A stretch of DNA of 64,000 bases. Source: Rothia halotolerans. Its GTDB lineage: Bacteria; Actinomycetota; Actinomycetes; Actinomycetales; Micrococcaceae. The first letter of the stretch is position 1; every line of letters begins with the position of its first letter. Location of the stretch: the NCBI RefSeq assembly GCF_004136635.1, contig NZ_NOIU01000002.1, positions 372,001-436,000 on the forward strand. The letters run 5' to 3'. Shown here in pieces: positions 28,011-37,141 of this stretch. The notes beneath the pieces were generated by a model. That model saw only the letters and a program-made list of their open reading frames with translations. It did not search any database and was not told where the DNA came from. A program made the position numbers and the translations under genes.

Positions 28011-28542
28011 CGGCAGCGCCTCCTCAATGGTGAGTCTGGATTATTGGTCTACCACCAGATCACATCTGAAGCCCGCTACAGCACATGATGAATAGGTGAG
28101 GGGAGCGTGACCGCTGCGCAGGTACCGAAGGGGCTCGGACTCCATCTTCGTCATTCTCAGGAGCGAGCATGTCGCGCCGGGACGCACGGTTTGATCACCT
28201 TGCGAGTACGAGCTTGTCATGACCGACGCAGAGACCTGGTTGAGCAGACCTACGTTCAGGACCCCCACCGCCGCCTTATCGGCTAGGGGAGAGCGCCGGA
28301 AGACGCACCAGCCCACCGCCGCTGCTCGGTCATGGGCGCGGGCCGCTCCGCACGGTTGGCGAGGCCACCGTTATGTTCGGCGATGCCGACTGAAGTCTCA
28401 GCGCTCGAGAAGGCACCTTCTGCGCTGAAGACCCTCCCTATTCTTCGGTCAGTCGGCACACGCCCCCATGCTGGCCCCCGTCGGCATGTACTTGCTAAGG
28501 AGGTCAGGAGAAGTCGATCACCCGGCACCCACAGGAGGAACG
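28011..28542. other. 532-base divergent intergenic region
   Basis: No convincing gene was found. The sequence is less GC-rich than average, and its short frames have poor codon composition. It must hold the promoters of two divergent membrane-protein genes, but no clear -35/-10 pair stands out. A strong ribosome site (AGGAGG, near 28533) marks its right end. Confidence 0.45.
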
Positions 28543-28929
28543 ATGACGAGCAACGATGAACAGGTCCCGACCGATGAGCCATCCGGGGTCGCCTTCTGGT
28601 GGCTGGCGGGGCTGGCGATCCTAGCCACCGGCCTGGTGGCCTTCGCTCCTGTCTATGCGTGGTGGGGTGTGCTGGTGGCGACGTTCGGGGTCTTCAGCGC
28701 GACGTTCATCGCGTTCCGGAAGCTGCGGTTCGGTATCAACCGGCCGCGTCCCGTGGCGCACCAGAACAAGCTCCTGATGGTCGCGTTCGCGATTTCCAGC
28801 TTCTCGGTCCTGTGGATGTACAACTTCGCCCCGCCGGCCGGGTGGGCCTTCATGATCTGCGTGGCCCTGACATTCGTCTCCTACATGCTGGTGGCGTTCT
28901 CCACGGAACGGAGGGGCGGCGAGGCCTGA
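28543..28929 (+). CDS. Unknown small membrane protein
   Basis: A 128-residue protein with four predicted helices (VAFWWLAGLAILATGLVAFA, WWGVLVATFGVFSATFIAF, LLMVAFAISSFSVLWMYNF, WAFMICVALTFVSYMLVAF). A basic loop, RKLRFGINRPRPVAHQNK, lies in the middle. ATG 28543 is preceded by ACAGGAGGAACG. No family is recognised. The topology resembles the 27525-28010 protein in general plan, without obvious sequence identity. Confidence 0.62.
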   Translation: MTSNDEQVPTDEPSGVAFWWLAGLAILATGLVAFAPVYAWWGVLVATFGVFSATFIAFRKLRFGINRPRPVAHQNKLLMVAFAISSFSVLWMYNFAPPAGWAFMICVALTFVSYMLVAFSTERRGGEA

Positions 28930-29126
28930 TCAGAGCCCAGCGAACGTTCCCAGCAGCGACCTGAGGGGGCGGGGCTGTGCTGTGCGGAGCCGCCGGGCCT
29001 CCCCGCCGGCCTGGTAGAAGGACTCGAGATCACATGCTGCCTAAGACGCTGCGGATGATGGGGCAGCCAAAAGGCCTTGGGACCGGGTGGCAGCGACGCG
29101 GGACGTCGTCGTCACCTGGCCTGACG

Positions 29127-30155
29127 TCACCGCGCGTCCTCGGCGACCTTGATGAGGGTCTTGCCGAAGTTCTTGCCCGACAGCATCCCGATGAAGGTCT
29201 CGGGCGCGCTGTCCAGCCCCTCGGTGATGTCCTCGCGGTACGCGATCCTGCCCTCGCGCACCCAGGCGCCCATGTCCCGCAGGAAGTCGTCGAACAGGGT
29301 CTGCTGGTACTCGGTCTGGATGAAGCCGCGGATCGTCAGCGACTGGTTGAGCACCGTCTGCAGCAGCTCCTGCGAGCGATCGGGGCCTTCCGGCAGGCCC
29401 GTGGAGTTGTAGTTCGCCGCGAGGCCGCACACCGGGACGCGGGCGAAGAGGTTCAGGTGCGGCATCACCGCCTCCCACACCGGGCCGCCCACGTTCTCGA
29501 AGTAGACGTCGATCCCCTCCGGGGCGGCGTCGGCGATCTGGTCGCCCAGGTCGCCGGCGCGGTGGTCGAGGGCGGCGTCGAAGCCGAGCTCGCGCAGGTG
29601 CTCGACCTTCTGCGGTCCGCCGGCGATGCCGATCGTGCGCAGGCCCTTGAGCTTCGCGATCTGGCCCACGGTCGCGCCCACGGGCCCGGTGGCGGCCGCC
29701 ACGGCCAGGGTCTCGCCCTCCTGGGGCTTCCCGATGGAGAGCAGCCCGGAGTAGGCGGTGAATCCGGGCATGCCCAGGACCCCCAGCGCGGTGGTGACGG
29801 GGGCGTCGTCGGGGTCGATCACCCGGAGATCGGCTGCCGCCTCGACGCTGTAGGTCTGCCACCCGGCGTGACCGACGACGATCTCACCGGGCTCGAGGTC
29901 CGCGGAACGCGACTTGATCACCTCCGAGACCGTGCCCCCGACCATCACGTCCCCGATCTCCAGGTGCGCGGCGTAGGACTTCGCCTCAGACATGCGACCG
30001 CGCATGTACGGGTCGAGCGAGAGGTAGAGCGTGCGCAGGAGGACCTCGCCGTCCTCCGGCGAGCGGACCGGATGCTCCTCGATCGAGAAGTTCTCGGCGC
30101 TCGGGAACCCTTCGGGGCGTGAAGCCAAGCGGACCTGGCGGCTGGTGTGCGACAT
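29127..30155 (-). CDS. NADP-dependent oxidoreductase, CurA/prostaglandin-reductase type
   Basis: A 342-residue medium-chain dehydrogenase/reductase of the zinc-free, quinone-oxidoreductase-like branch that reduces alkenal or enone double bonds. Visible are the RTLYLSLDPYMRGRM substrate-domain motif, the Rossmann motif AAATGPVGATVGQIAKLKG near residue 157, and ENVGGPVWEAV and GFIQTEYQ late in the protein. ATG 30155 follows GGAGCAAG; the frame extends further but without a site. It probably detoxifies reactive carbonyls, but the physiological substrate is unknown. It is a single gene. Confidence 0.88.
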   Translation of the reverse strand: MSHTSRQVRLASRPEGFPSAENFSIEEHPVRSPEDGEVLLRTLYLSLDPYMRGRMSEAKSYAAHLEIGDVMVGGTVSEVIKSRSADLEPGEIVVGHAGWQTYSVEAAADLRVIDPDDAPVTTALGVLGMPGFTAYSGLLSIGKPQEGETLAVAAATGPVGATVGQIAKLKGLRTIGIAGGPQKVEHLRELGFDAALDHRAGDLGDQIADAAPEGIDVYFENVGGPVWEAVMPHLNLFARVPVCGLAANYNSTGLPEGPDRSQELLQTVLNQSLTIRGFIQTEYQQTLFDDFLRDMGAWVREGRIAYREDITEGLDSAPETFIGMLSGKNFGKTLIKVAEDAR

Positions 30156-30431
30156 ACTTGCTCCATTCGCTGGTCTTCTATCGGACTCGTCACGGTACAC
30201 CGCGTATGCAACGTCCGCTAGCGCGATGCTGAGCCCTGGCCGGCCGGGGTCTCAGCTGTCAGACCGTGGTCCTCGCTCAGGAGGGGCGACGCCGGAGCTC
30301 GCGCAGGGGAGACGCCTCCCATCCGAGGCCGCTCACCGCCCGCCCGGCGAGCGGCGCGCTCGATACCCTGGAGAGGACCGTTCATTCCGTCGAGGACCGA
30401 TGAGGTCCTCGTCCTCCCCGAGGAGACGCCG

Positions 30432-31046
30432 ATGCCCCCGCATCCCGCCGATGAGACACGTCCCGAGAAGCACACCTGGCTCTTCGAGCTCCCAGGGGTC
30501 CGGTGGGACGTTCAGGAGGCACGGGAGGCAGCGGAACGAGTCCCGGAGGCCGACGTCGACATCCTAACGGCCTTCTCGGAGGAGGAGACCTGGATCTGGA
30601 CCACGGCCCCGACGCCGCCAGGGACTGAGTCCGGTGGCGAGGCGGCCGGGTTCCTGGCGGCCATGCTCGGCGTCGAGCGCGATGCGCTGCCCGAGTTCCG
30701 GCATCGCCGGTTGAGGGAGCTCCTCAAGCTCGGGGACGCGGTGGACGGCGTTCGGCAGCCTTGGCTCTACACCTCGCAGACGGACATTCCGCCCGCCGTG
30801 GAGGAGGAGTTCAACAGGTGGTTCGACGAGGAGCACCTGCCGCAGCTCGCCGCGGTCGAGGGGACCGTGCACGCCGCGCGCTACCGCACGGACGGCTCTC
30901 CCCGATACCTCGCCTGCTACGACCTCAGGGACCGGGAGATCCAGGGCGGCGCCGAGTGGCGCGAGGCGATCGAGAGCCCCTGGCGCGATCGGATCCATCC
31001 CCGGTTCCTCGGTCCGCGGAAGCTGATGCTCAAGCGGCTCCTCTGA
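30432..31046 (+). CDS. Unknown protein
   Basis: A 204-residue soluble, acidic protein with no signal peptide or membrane helix. The C-terminal half (EEEFNRWFDEEHLPQLAAV, GTVHAARYRTDGSPRYLA) looks like a dimeric ferredoxin-like alpha/beta-barrel fold of the EthD/ABM kind, where a W-(x)-EEHLP motif is frequent. The N-terminal half has no match I recognise. ATG 30432 follows GAGGAG. It stands alone between the oxidoreductase and the L31 gene. A role in small-molecule modification is only a guess. Confidence 0.6.
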   Translation: MPPHPADETRPEKHTWLFELPGVRWDVQEAREAAERVPEADVDILTAFSEEETWIWTTAPTPPGTESGGEAAGFLAAMLGVERDALPEFRHRRLRELLKLGDAVDGVRQPWLYTSQTDIPPAVEEEFNRWFDEEHLPQLAAVEGTVHAARYRTDGSPRYLACYDLRDREIQGGAEWREAIESPWRDRIHPRFLGPRKLMLKRLL

Positions 31047-31260
31047 AGCGTACGGCCGCTGGCCCGGGCCGCGGCCGCTGTGTTCTCGGCCGCCGTCCGG
31101 CACCCCTGGCCGCACTGACCCGTGGGACGACGACGCCGCACAGGCCCCCGTGATACCCTGTCTAGGTTGCCCGTACGGGCGGCTCCCGACGCGTACGTGT
31201 CCGGGACGACCATACCGAGGCCTGGCAAAATCCAGTCCGTTCAAGAAGGTAGAAGACTTA

Positions 31261-31520
31261 TGCAGACTGACATCCACCCGGACTACCACCCGGTGATCTT
31301 CCGCGACCTCGCGTCCGGCACGACGTTCCTCACCCGCTCCACGGTGACCAGCGCCAAGACCGAGACCTGGGAGGACGGCAACGAGTACCCGCTCGTCGAG
31401 GTCGAGGTCTCCTCGGCGTCGCACCCGTTCTACACGGGCAAGCAGCGGATCATGGACTCCGCGGGCCGCGTCGAGCGCTTCAACGCGCGCTTCAAGAACT
31501 TCGGCAAGGCCGGCCGCTAG
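31261..31520 (+). CDS. rpmE2: 50S ribosomal protein L31, type B (zinc-independent)
   Basis: The 86-residue protein starts [16 protein letters not shown] and has the [13 protein letters not shown] motif of type B L31. It lacks the CxxC zinc ribbon of type A. Type B L31 usually replaces the zinc form under zinc limitation and is often under Zur control, but I see no clear Zur palindrome in the 210 bases upstream. ATG 31261 follows AGAAGGTAGAAG. It is followed by a perfect palindrome terminator. Confidence 0.96.
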
Positions 31521-31538
31521 AGCCGGATGCCTTAACAC

Positions 31539-31568
31539 ATGCCGGGGACTCCGCGGAGTCCCCGGCAT
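31539..31568 (+). terminator. Terminator after rpmE2
   Basis: A 30-base uninterrupted palindrome (ATGCCGGGGACTCCG and its complement) directly after the stop. The central bases form the loop. Confidence 0.75.
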
Positions 31569-31650
31569 TCGTGTATCCCCTGCCCTACACTGAAAGCTCG
31601 CACGGGCGTTTTCCGTGCGCGTCCCATCCCTGACGTGGAAGAAGAACACC

Positions 31651-32670
31651 GTGACGCAGTTCCTCGATGAGACCGACCAGCAGCCCCGCGAACCCCGCAG
31701 GGGAAGGCGCAAGGTCCTCACCGTCTTCCTGGTCCTCATCGCCCTGCTGCTCGTCGCGGCGATCGCCGTGGGAGCGTACCTGTTCAACCTCGCCAACAAC
31801 TTCAACTCCGGCACCCAGCGGATCGACCAGGCCCTGCCGGCGACCGACGACCCGGACCGCCCCGACGACACCGACGCGGAGAATATCCTGCTGATGGGCA
31901 GCGACTCCCGCGAGGGGGAGGCGGACGAGGCCTCGGTGGGCGGTCAGCGGGCCGACACGCTCATGCTGCTGCACGTGCCCTCCGACGGCGGGGCGGCCTA
32001 CGTCATCTCGATCATGCGCGACACCTGGGTGGACATCCCGGGGCACGGCCCGGCGAAGATCAACGCGGCGCTGGACCTGGGCGGCGTCGAGCTCGAGGTG
32101 CGCACCATCGAGGACCTGCTGGACACGCGGATCGACCACGTCGCCCAGATCGACTTCGAGGGTTTCCGCGAGCTCACCGACTCCGTGGGCGGCGTGACGG
32201 TCGACGTCCCGCAGGACTTCACCGCCGGCGGCCACGTCTTCACGCAGGGCCAGCAGAAGCTCGACGGCGAGGAGGCCCTCTCCTTCGTCCGCGAGCGCTA
32301 CAGCTTCTCCGACGGCGACTACCAGCGGGTCCGCAACCAGCGCGCCTACCTGCGCGGCCTGCTCAACCAGGTGGCCAGCCCCAGCACGTTCAGCAACCCG
32401 GCCAAGGTCAACGACATGGTCAAGAGCTTCTCCCCGTACGTGAGCGTGGACGACTCGCTCACGGCCCGCGAGATCGCCTCCATCGGGATGCAGGTCGGCC
32501 CGAGCGGGGTGCGCAACGTCCAGATGTTCACGCTGCCCAACGCGGGCACGGGCTGGTCCGGGGACGGCCAGTCCATCGTCGAGCTCGACGACGCCGCGGT
32601 GAGCGGCCTGGCCGACGCCATGGCCGACGGCACCATGGACGAGTACGCCCGCACGGTCCCGACCGACTGA
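31651..32670 (+). CDS. LytR-CpsA-Psr (LCP) family protein
   Basis: A second LCP-type glycopolymer ligase, 339 residues from GTG 31651 (GGAAGAAG upstream). GTG 31615 is an alternative without a ribosome site. It has one transmembrane helix (VFLVLIALLLVAAIAVGAYL, about 25-45), then an extracellular LCP domain with ENILLMGSDSREGE, ISIMRDTWVDIPGHG, KINAAL and SFVRERYSFSDGDYQR. Unlike the copy at 1746-3248 it has no LytR_C domain. A TACACT hexamer (31586-31591) is a plausible -10. It ends at a long bidirectional hairpin. Confidence 0.9.
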   Translation: MTQFLDETDQQPREPRRGRRKVLTVFLVLIALLLVAAIAVGAYLFNLANNFNSGTQRIDQALPATDDPDRPDDTDAENILLMGSDSREGEADEASVGGQRADTLMLLHVPSDGGAAYVISIMRDTWVDIPGHGPAKINAALDLGGVELEVRTIEDLLDTRIDHVAQIDFEGFRELTDSVGGVTVDVPQDFTAGGHVFTQGQQKLDGEEALSFVRERYSFSDGDYQRVRNQRAYLRGLLNQVASPSTFSNPAKVNDMVKSFSPYVSVDDSLTAREIASIGMQVGPSGVRNVQMFTLPNAGTGWSGDGQSIVELDDAAVSGLADAMADGTMDEYARTVPTD

Positions 32671-32792
32671 CCGGCCGGATGCCGGGGCCGTGCGCGGCCC
32701 CGGCGCCGTCCGCCCCGCGGCTGGGCTCCTCCGGGACGGGCGAGGCGCCCGTCGACCCGGCCGTTCGGAGGGGGGTCGAAGAGCCCGCCGCT

Positions 32793-32851
32793 CCGGACAC
32801 GCGAAGAGGGGCCTCCCGAAATCATCGGGAGGCCCCTCTTCGCGTGTCCGG
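32793..32851. terminator. Very strong bidirectional terminator
   Basis: A perfect 27-bp stem (32793-32819 with 32825-32851) with a 5-nt loop AATCA, between convergent genes. It is the longest perfect hairpin in the window. Confidence 0.9.
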
Positions 32852-32909
32852 GGACCGTATCCGCGGAGTCCCCCTCCGGAGGGCTCCTCCTGCCCCCGGA
32901 GTGTCCCTC

Positions 32910-34115
32910 CTAGGAGGAGCGTTCCGTCCGGGGAGCGGCGTCGAGCTCGGGGAACGCCGTGCCGGCTTCCTCGTCCGAGGCGAGCTGCGGCACCGGGGCA
33001 CCGGACTGCAGCCGGGCCACGTACAGGCCGGTGAAGGCCAGCGAGCCGCCCAGGAGCAGCCCGAGGATGCCGAGGATCGGGCGGAAGAAGATCAGCACGA
33101 GGCCGAGCAGCAGCACGACCAGCCCGGCCATGCCCAGGATCCAGCCGGCCCGTCCCTGCGCCGAGAGCGGCGCGCGCCTGCGGGGCGGCCGCGGCTCCCT
33201 CCGCGGCTCCTCCTGCACCTCGGCGGGCGCGGGATCCCGCCGCTGCACCTGACGCTTGTTCTCCGGGTGCTGCTCGGCGTGGCTGGGGGCGAAGGCCGGC
33301 TCGATCTCGTAGGAGTCCTGTTCCGGGCACAGCTGGGGGAGGCTGTTCGGCAGGTGGGCGTGCCACGCCTCGGCGATGTCGTCGGCGCGCACCGCCTGCA
33401 CCGTCAGGGACAGCTCGTAGGCGCTGCCGCGGATCGTCCCCCAGGCGGCGGTCAGCTTCTCCCGGGCGAAGGCGTCGCGGACCACCGGCGCCAGCTGCTC
33501 GGACATCTGGGTGCTCAGGCGCCCGACGACGCGGCGGTCGTGGAGCACGTCCACGGAGTCCACCTCCTGCCCGTCGGCCAGCCGGAGGTGGTTGGCCTCC
33601 AGGGTCAGGATGACCCGGCCCTCCCCGCTGGGGGGCAGGATCGAGTGGAGGTACTCGGCGTGGTCCTTCTCGTCCAGCACCTTCAGGCTCGGGCCCTGCG
33701 GCAGCAGGGCGGCGTGCACCGGGGAGGAGTTGGCGGGGAACAGCAGGTCCGGGCGGGAGACGGAGAGGATGGCGCGGGACTCGAGCCCCACCCTGCCGTT
33801 GACCTTGCGCATCGTGGCCCAGAACCGCACGGGGGCGACCGGGGTGTACCCGGAGGCGACGACGCGGGTCAGGGGCCTCCAGTACCGGGAGGCGTCCTCC
33901 TGGGTGAAGCGCGCGACCTTCAAGTCCTTGACGTACACCGCGATGCTGTCGGGGAAGAGGGGGTTGTCGGTCTCGGGCACCAGCGTGGCCTGCGCGTCGA
34001 GCATCTGCTCGCGGTCGAACCGCAGGCCGTCGAAGAGCCGCAGGATCTCCGTGTCGTAGTAGTCCTCCGTCACGAGGTCGATGGATCCACGGTCGCTGAG
34101 CGCATATTCCGTCAC
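32910..34115 (-). CDS. Unknown protein with C-terminal membrane hairpin
   Basis: A 401-residue protein. The N-terminal about 270 residues are soluble. They contain AVYVKDLKVARFTQEDASRY, resembling the HIRAN-like element of some actinobacterial proteins, and a possible second alpha/beta repeat (EVDSVDVLHDRRVVGRLS). A Pro/Arg/Glu-rich linker follows, then two close transmembrane helices (GWILGMAGLVVLLLGLVLIF, ILGLLLGGSLAFTGLYVA) and an acidic tail. GTG 34115 follows GGAGGAGAAG. The function is unknown; the plan suggests a cytoplasmic domain tethered to the membrane. Confidence 0.7.
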   Translation of the reverse strand: MTEYALSDRGSIDLVTEDYYDTEILRLFDGLRFDREQMLDAQATLVPETDNPLFPDSIAVYVKDLKVARFTQEDASRYWRPLTRVVASGYTPVAPVRFWATMRKVNGRVGLESRAILSVSRPDLLFPANSSPVHAALLPQGPSLKVLDEKDHAEYLHSILPPSGEGRVILTLEANHLRLADGQEVDSVDVLHDRRVVGRLSTQMSEQLAPVVRDAFAREKLTAAWGTIRGSAYELSLTVQAVRADDIAEAWHAHLPNSLPQLCPEQDSYEIEPAFAPSHAEQHPENKRQVQRRDPAPAEVQEEPRREPRPPRRRAPLSAQGRAGWILGMAGLVVLLLGLVLIFFRPILGILGLLLGGSLAFTGLYVARLQSGAPVPQLASDEEAGTAFPELDAAPRTERSS

Positions 34116-34382
34116 GGCACTTCTCCTCCGGTGTCCTAAAAGAACCGAGCACGTCTCCTCCTAGAATCTCACACAACCGACCGGAGGAATGCCCATTCCA
34201 CCCTTCGCGGGCCGTGTTGGGCCCCAGACGCGCACGATGGGGCGGGGAACCGCGTCTCAAGAGCGGGGTGAGACTCCTCATGGGCGAGGCCGTCCTGGGG
34301 CGGGGCGGCCTCGTGGAAGGGGAGCCCCCGAGGCTTCGGGCATCTCGGTGAGAAGTCTCCGGCAGCCCCCGCGGGCGACCCC

Positions 34383-36962
34383 TCAGGAACGGGCCGGCGC
34401 CCCCGCCCGGCGGATGCGGCTCTCCCGCTCGGCGTCCTCGACGCACTCCGTGACCAGACGGCGCAGCGCCGCCGGCAGGTCCGGGTGCTCGTCGAGGAAG
34501 CGGCGGCCTCGGCGGGCGACGTCGATCCCGGAGTCCAGGCGCGGGAACAGCCCCCTCACGATGCGCGATGCCATCCCGATGGACCGCTCCTCCCACACCG
34601 CGGGAAGCTCCTGGAAGTAGGGCTCGGCGTAGGGGGCGCTCAGGGCGGGGTCGCCCATCATGAGCCCGGCGGCGGTCGCGGAGAGGATGTCGTTGGACAG
34701 CTCGCCCTCGTGGATGCGGCGCCACGCCTCGGCCTTCGCGTCGGCGTCGGGAATCGCGGCGAGGCAGCGGGCCCGGCCGATCTCGGCCTCCTGGCTGGGC
34801 CGCTCCGACGCCGCGCGGTCCAGCTCCTCGGCCCGCAGGCCGTCCTGGAGCACCAGGGCGGCCCGGGCGGTCCAGGCCCTCTGCTCGGAGACGGGCATGC
34901 CGTGCAGGCGGGCGTCCTGGCCCTCCCGCTCGGCGACGGCGACGACCTCGCGGGCGAGCCCCGTCAGCTCCGGGGCGTGCCGTGCGGCGCGCAGCGCATG
35001 GGCCAGGACGATCCGCTGGGCGTCCGTCCCCTCCTCGGCCCGCTCCCAGAGCCGCAGCAGCGTCTCGGCGAGGGAGCGCAGCGGGGCGTGGCGACGCTCG
35101 GGCGGGAGGTAGTCGAGGATCGCGGAGGCCGCCGTGCCGAGGTCCGCGTCCAGCAGGGTCGAGGAGGCCTCCCCGGCCAGCCCCGCCAGGGCGTGCTCGG
35201 CGTAGTCGGCGGGGCTCAGCCGTCCCTCGCGCACGAGGTTCCACAGGGTGCTGCCCAGCACGGCGCGGTCGATCGGCTCGGCGAGGGTGCGGCCCGCGGA
35301 GAGGGCGGCGTCGAGATGCTGCGGGGGCAGCCCGATCAGGGCGTAGGTCAGGTCCTCCCTGTTGAGGAGCACCAGGTCGGCCTCGCGCGCGCCGTCCGCC
35401 GGGGCGCCGCTCGCCGGGCCCTGCGCGGGGACCTCCAGGGCGACGTCGTCCTCCAGCTCCAGCCGGCCCTCGGGCAGTCGGTAGAGGCCGGCCCGCAGGG
35501 TGTGGGGCAGCAGCGCGCCGGCCGCCGAGGACGTCTGCCGGACGCGTCCCTCGGCCTCGGGGTCCCACTCGAGGCCGGTCACCCCCGAGGTCTGCAGCCA
35601 GGACCGGGCCCAGGAGCGCAGGTCGCGGCCGCTGGCCTCCTCGAGGGCGGCGAGGAAGTCGTCCAGGTCGGCGGTGCCGTAGGCGTGCCGGGCGAAGTAG
35701 GCGCGGGAGGCCTTGACGAAGGCCTCGAAGCCGACGTGGGCCACCAGCTGCTTGAGCACCGCGGCGCCCTTGGCGTAGGTGATGCCGTCGAAGTTCTGCT
35801 TGGCGGCCTCGACGTCGGCGACCTCGGCCACGATCGGGTGCGTGGTGGAGTACGAGTCCTGCCGGTACGCCCAGGCCTTGCGCCGGTTGGCGAAGGTCAC
35901 CCAGGAGTCCTCGTACCCGCCGACCTCGGCCGCGGCCAGGGCGCCCATGTACTCGGCGAAGGACTCCTTCAGCCACAGGTCGGACCACCAGGCCATGGTC
36001 ACCAGGTCGCCGAACCACATGTGAGACATCTCGTGCATCATCACGTTGGCCCGCGCCTCCCGCTGGGAGCGGGTGGAGCCGCCGGGGTGGAGGTAGGACT
36101 CGGTCAGCGTCACCAGCCCCGGGTTCTCCATCGCGCCGAGGTTGTACTCGGGGACGAAGGCCTGGTCGTAGGTGCCGAAGGGGTAGACGGAGTCGAAGAG
36201 CCCCTGGAAGTAGTCCAGGCCGGCGGAGGTCAGGGAGAAGATGGCCTCGGCGTCGAGGTGCTCGCTCATCGCCTGGCGGCAGTACAGGGTCATGGGGACG
36301 CTCGGCCCGCCATGCGCGCCCGGCCGGTGCAGGCGCCCGACGGCGTGGTACTGCCCGGCGAGGATCGCGGTGATGTAGGTGGAGATCCTCGCGGTGGGGG
36401 CGAAGACCCGCTTGGAGAACGCCTCGTCGCTGGGGTCCGGGACCGTGGAGGTCACCGTGGTGTTGGAGGCGACCGTCCAGTCCGCGGGGGCGGTGACCGA
36501 GAACCGGAAGGAGGCCTTGAGGTCCGGCTGCTCGAAGGCCGGGAAGACCCGGCGGCAGTCGCTCGGCTCGTACTGGGTGTAGAGGTAGGTCCGGCCGTCC
36601 TCCGGGTCGAGGAAGCGATGCAGGCCCTCGCCGGAGCGGGAGAACCACGAGTAGCCGTGGACCACGAGCTCGTTCTGCTCGCGCAGGCCGGGCAGTCGGA
36701 TCCTGCTGCCCTCGACGACGTCGGCCCGGTTCAGCCGCTCCCCGTTGAGCCGCACCGAGTCGACGCTGTGGTGGATGTACTCGATGAACGTCTCGTCCCC
36801 GGCGGCGGTGTCCGCGGCGAAGCGCACCGTGGCCCTGACCGGGAACGCGGCCCGGGTGCGGTCGGCGGCGTAGCTCAGATCCAGGTGGACGTCGTAGGAG
36901 TCGATGCTCAGCAGGGCCGAGCGGCGGGCGGCCTCTTCGCGGGTCAGGTTGTCGTTCCTCAT
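34383..36962 (-). CDS. pepN: Aminopeptidase N (M1 family)
   Basis: An 859-residue zinc aminopeptidase. It has an N-terminal beta domain, then the exopeptidase motif GAMENPG (about residue 270) and the zinc site HEMSH with the third ligand 19 residues on, in LKESFAEYMG. The long helical ERAP1-like C-terminal domain completes it. The family removes N-terminal residues from peptides in the cytosol, and the length is standard for the actinobacterial enzyme. ATG 36962 is the natural start. Very long open frames on both strands over this gene are composition artefacts. Confidence 0.96.
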   Translation of the reverse strand: MRNDNLTREEAARRSALLSIDSYDVHLDLSYAADRTRAAFPVRATVRFAADTAAGDETFIEYIHHSVDSVRLNGERLNRADVVEGSRIRLPGLREQNELVVHGYSWFSRSGEGLHRFLDPEDGRTYLYTQYEPSDCRRVFPAFEQPDLKASFRFSVTAPADWTVASNTTVTSTVPDPSDEAFSKRVFAPTARISTYITAILAGQYHAVGRLHRPGAHGGPSVPMTLYCRQAMSEHLDAEAIFSLTSAGLDYFQGLFDSVYPFGTYDQAFVPEYNLGAMENPGLVTLTESYLHPGGSTRSQREARANVMMHEMSHMWFGDLVTMAWWSDLWLKESFAEYMGALAAAEVGGYEDSWVTFANRRKAWAYRQDSYSTTHPIVAEVADVEAAKQNFDGITYAKGAAVLKQLVAHVGFEAFVKASRAYFARHAYGTADLDDFLAALEEASGRDLRSWARSWLQTSGVTGLEWDPEAEGRVRQTSSAAGALLPHTLRAGLYRLPEGRLELEDDVALEVPAQGPASGAPADGAREADLVLLNREDLTYALIGLPPQHLDAALSAGRTLAEPIDRAVLGSTLWNLVREGRLSPADYAEHALAGLAGEASSTLLDADLGTAASAILDYLPPERRHAPLRSLAETLLRLWERAEEGTDAQRIVLAHALRAARHAPELTGLAREVVAVAEREGQDARLHGMPVSEQRAWTARAALVLQDGLRAEELDRAASERPSQEAEIGRARCLAAIPDADAKAEAWRRIHEGELSNDILSATAAGLMMGDPALSAPYAEPYFQELPAVWEERSIGMASRIVRGLFPRLDSGIDVARRGRRFLDEHPDLPAALRRLVTECVEDAERESRIRRAGAPARS

Positions 36963-37096
36963 CGGCCCATTAAATCAGCCGGGCGGCGCGGGGTGGGCCC
37001 GCGCCGCCTCCCGAGCCGCTCACTCCCGTGCGGGGACCCTCGTCCCTTCACAGGCGGGGAAGCCCCGGCCCCGCCCCACAGCTGTCCCGGCACATC

Positions 37097-37140
37097 CCGA
37101 CGGCGTCCCGGGCCCTCGGGATGTCCCGGGACGCCGTCGG
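37097..37140 (-). terminator. Terminator after the acyl-CoA oxidase gene
   Basis: A perfect 16-bp stem (37097-37112 with 37125-37140) and a 12-nt loop abut the stop codon at 37142 and lie upstream of pepN. Confidence 0.75.
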
Positions 37141-37141
37141 C

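Noticed and set aside
31047-31260. Zur box expected upstream of the type B L31 gene.
   Set aside because: No TGAAAA-type palindrome is visible in this interval; zinc control is left open.
31585-36648. A 1687-codon open frame on the minus strand.
   Set aside because: It runs through the LCP gene, a terminator hairpin, the unknown membrane-tethered gene and pepN in a different frame. It is rich in Arg/Pro/Ala with no recognisable domain. It is an effect of high GC with few stop codons.
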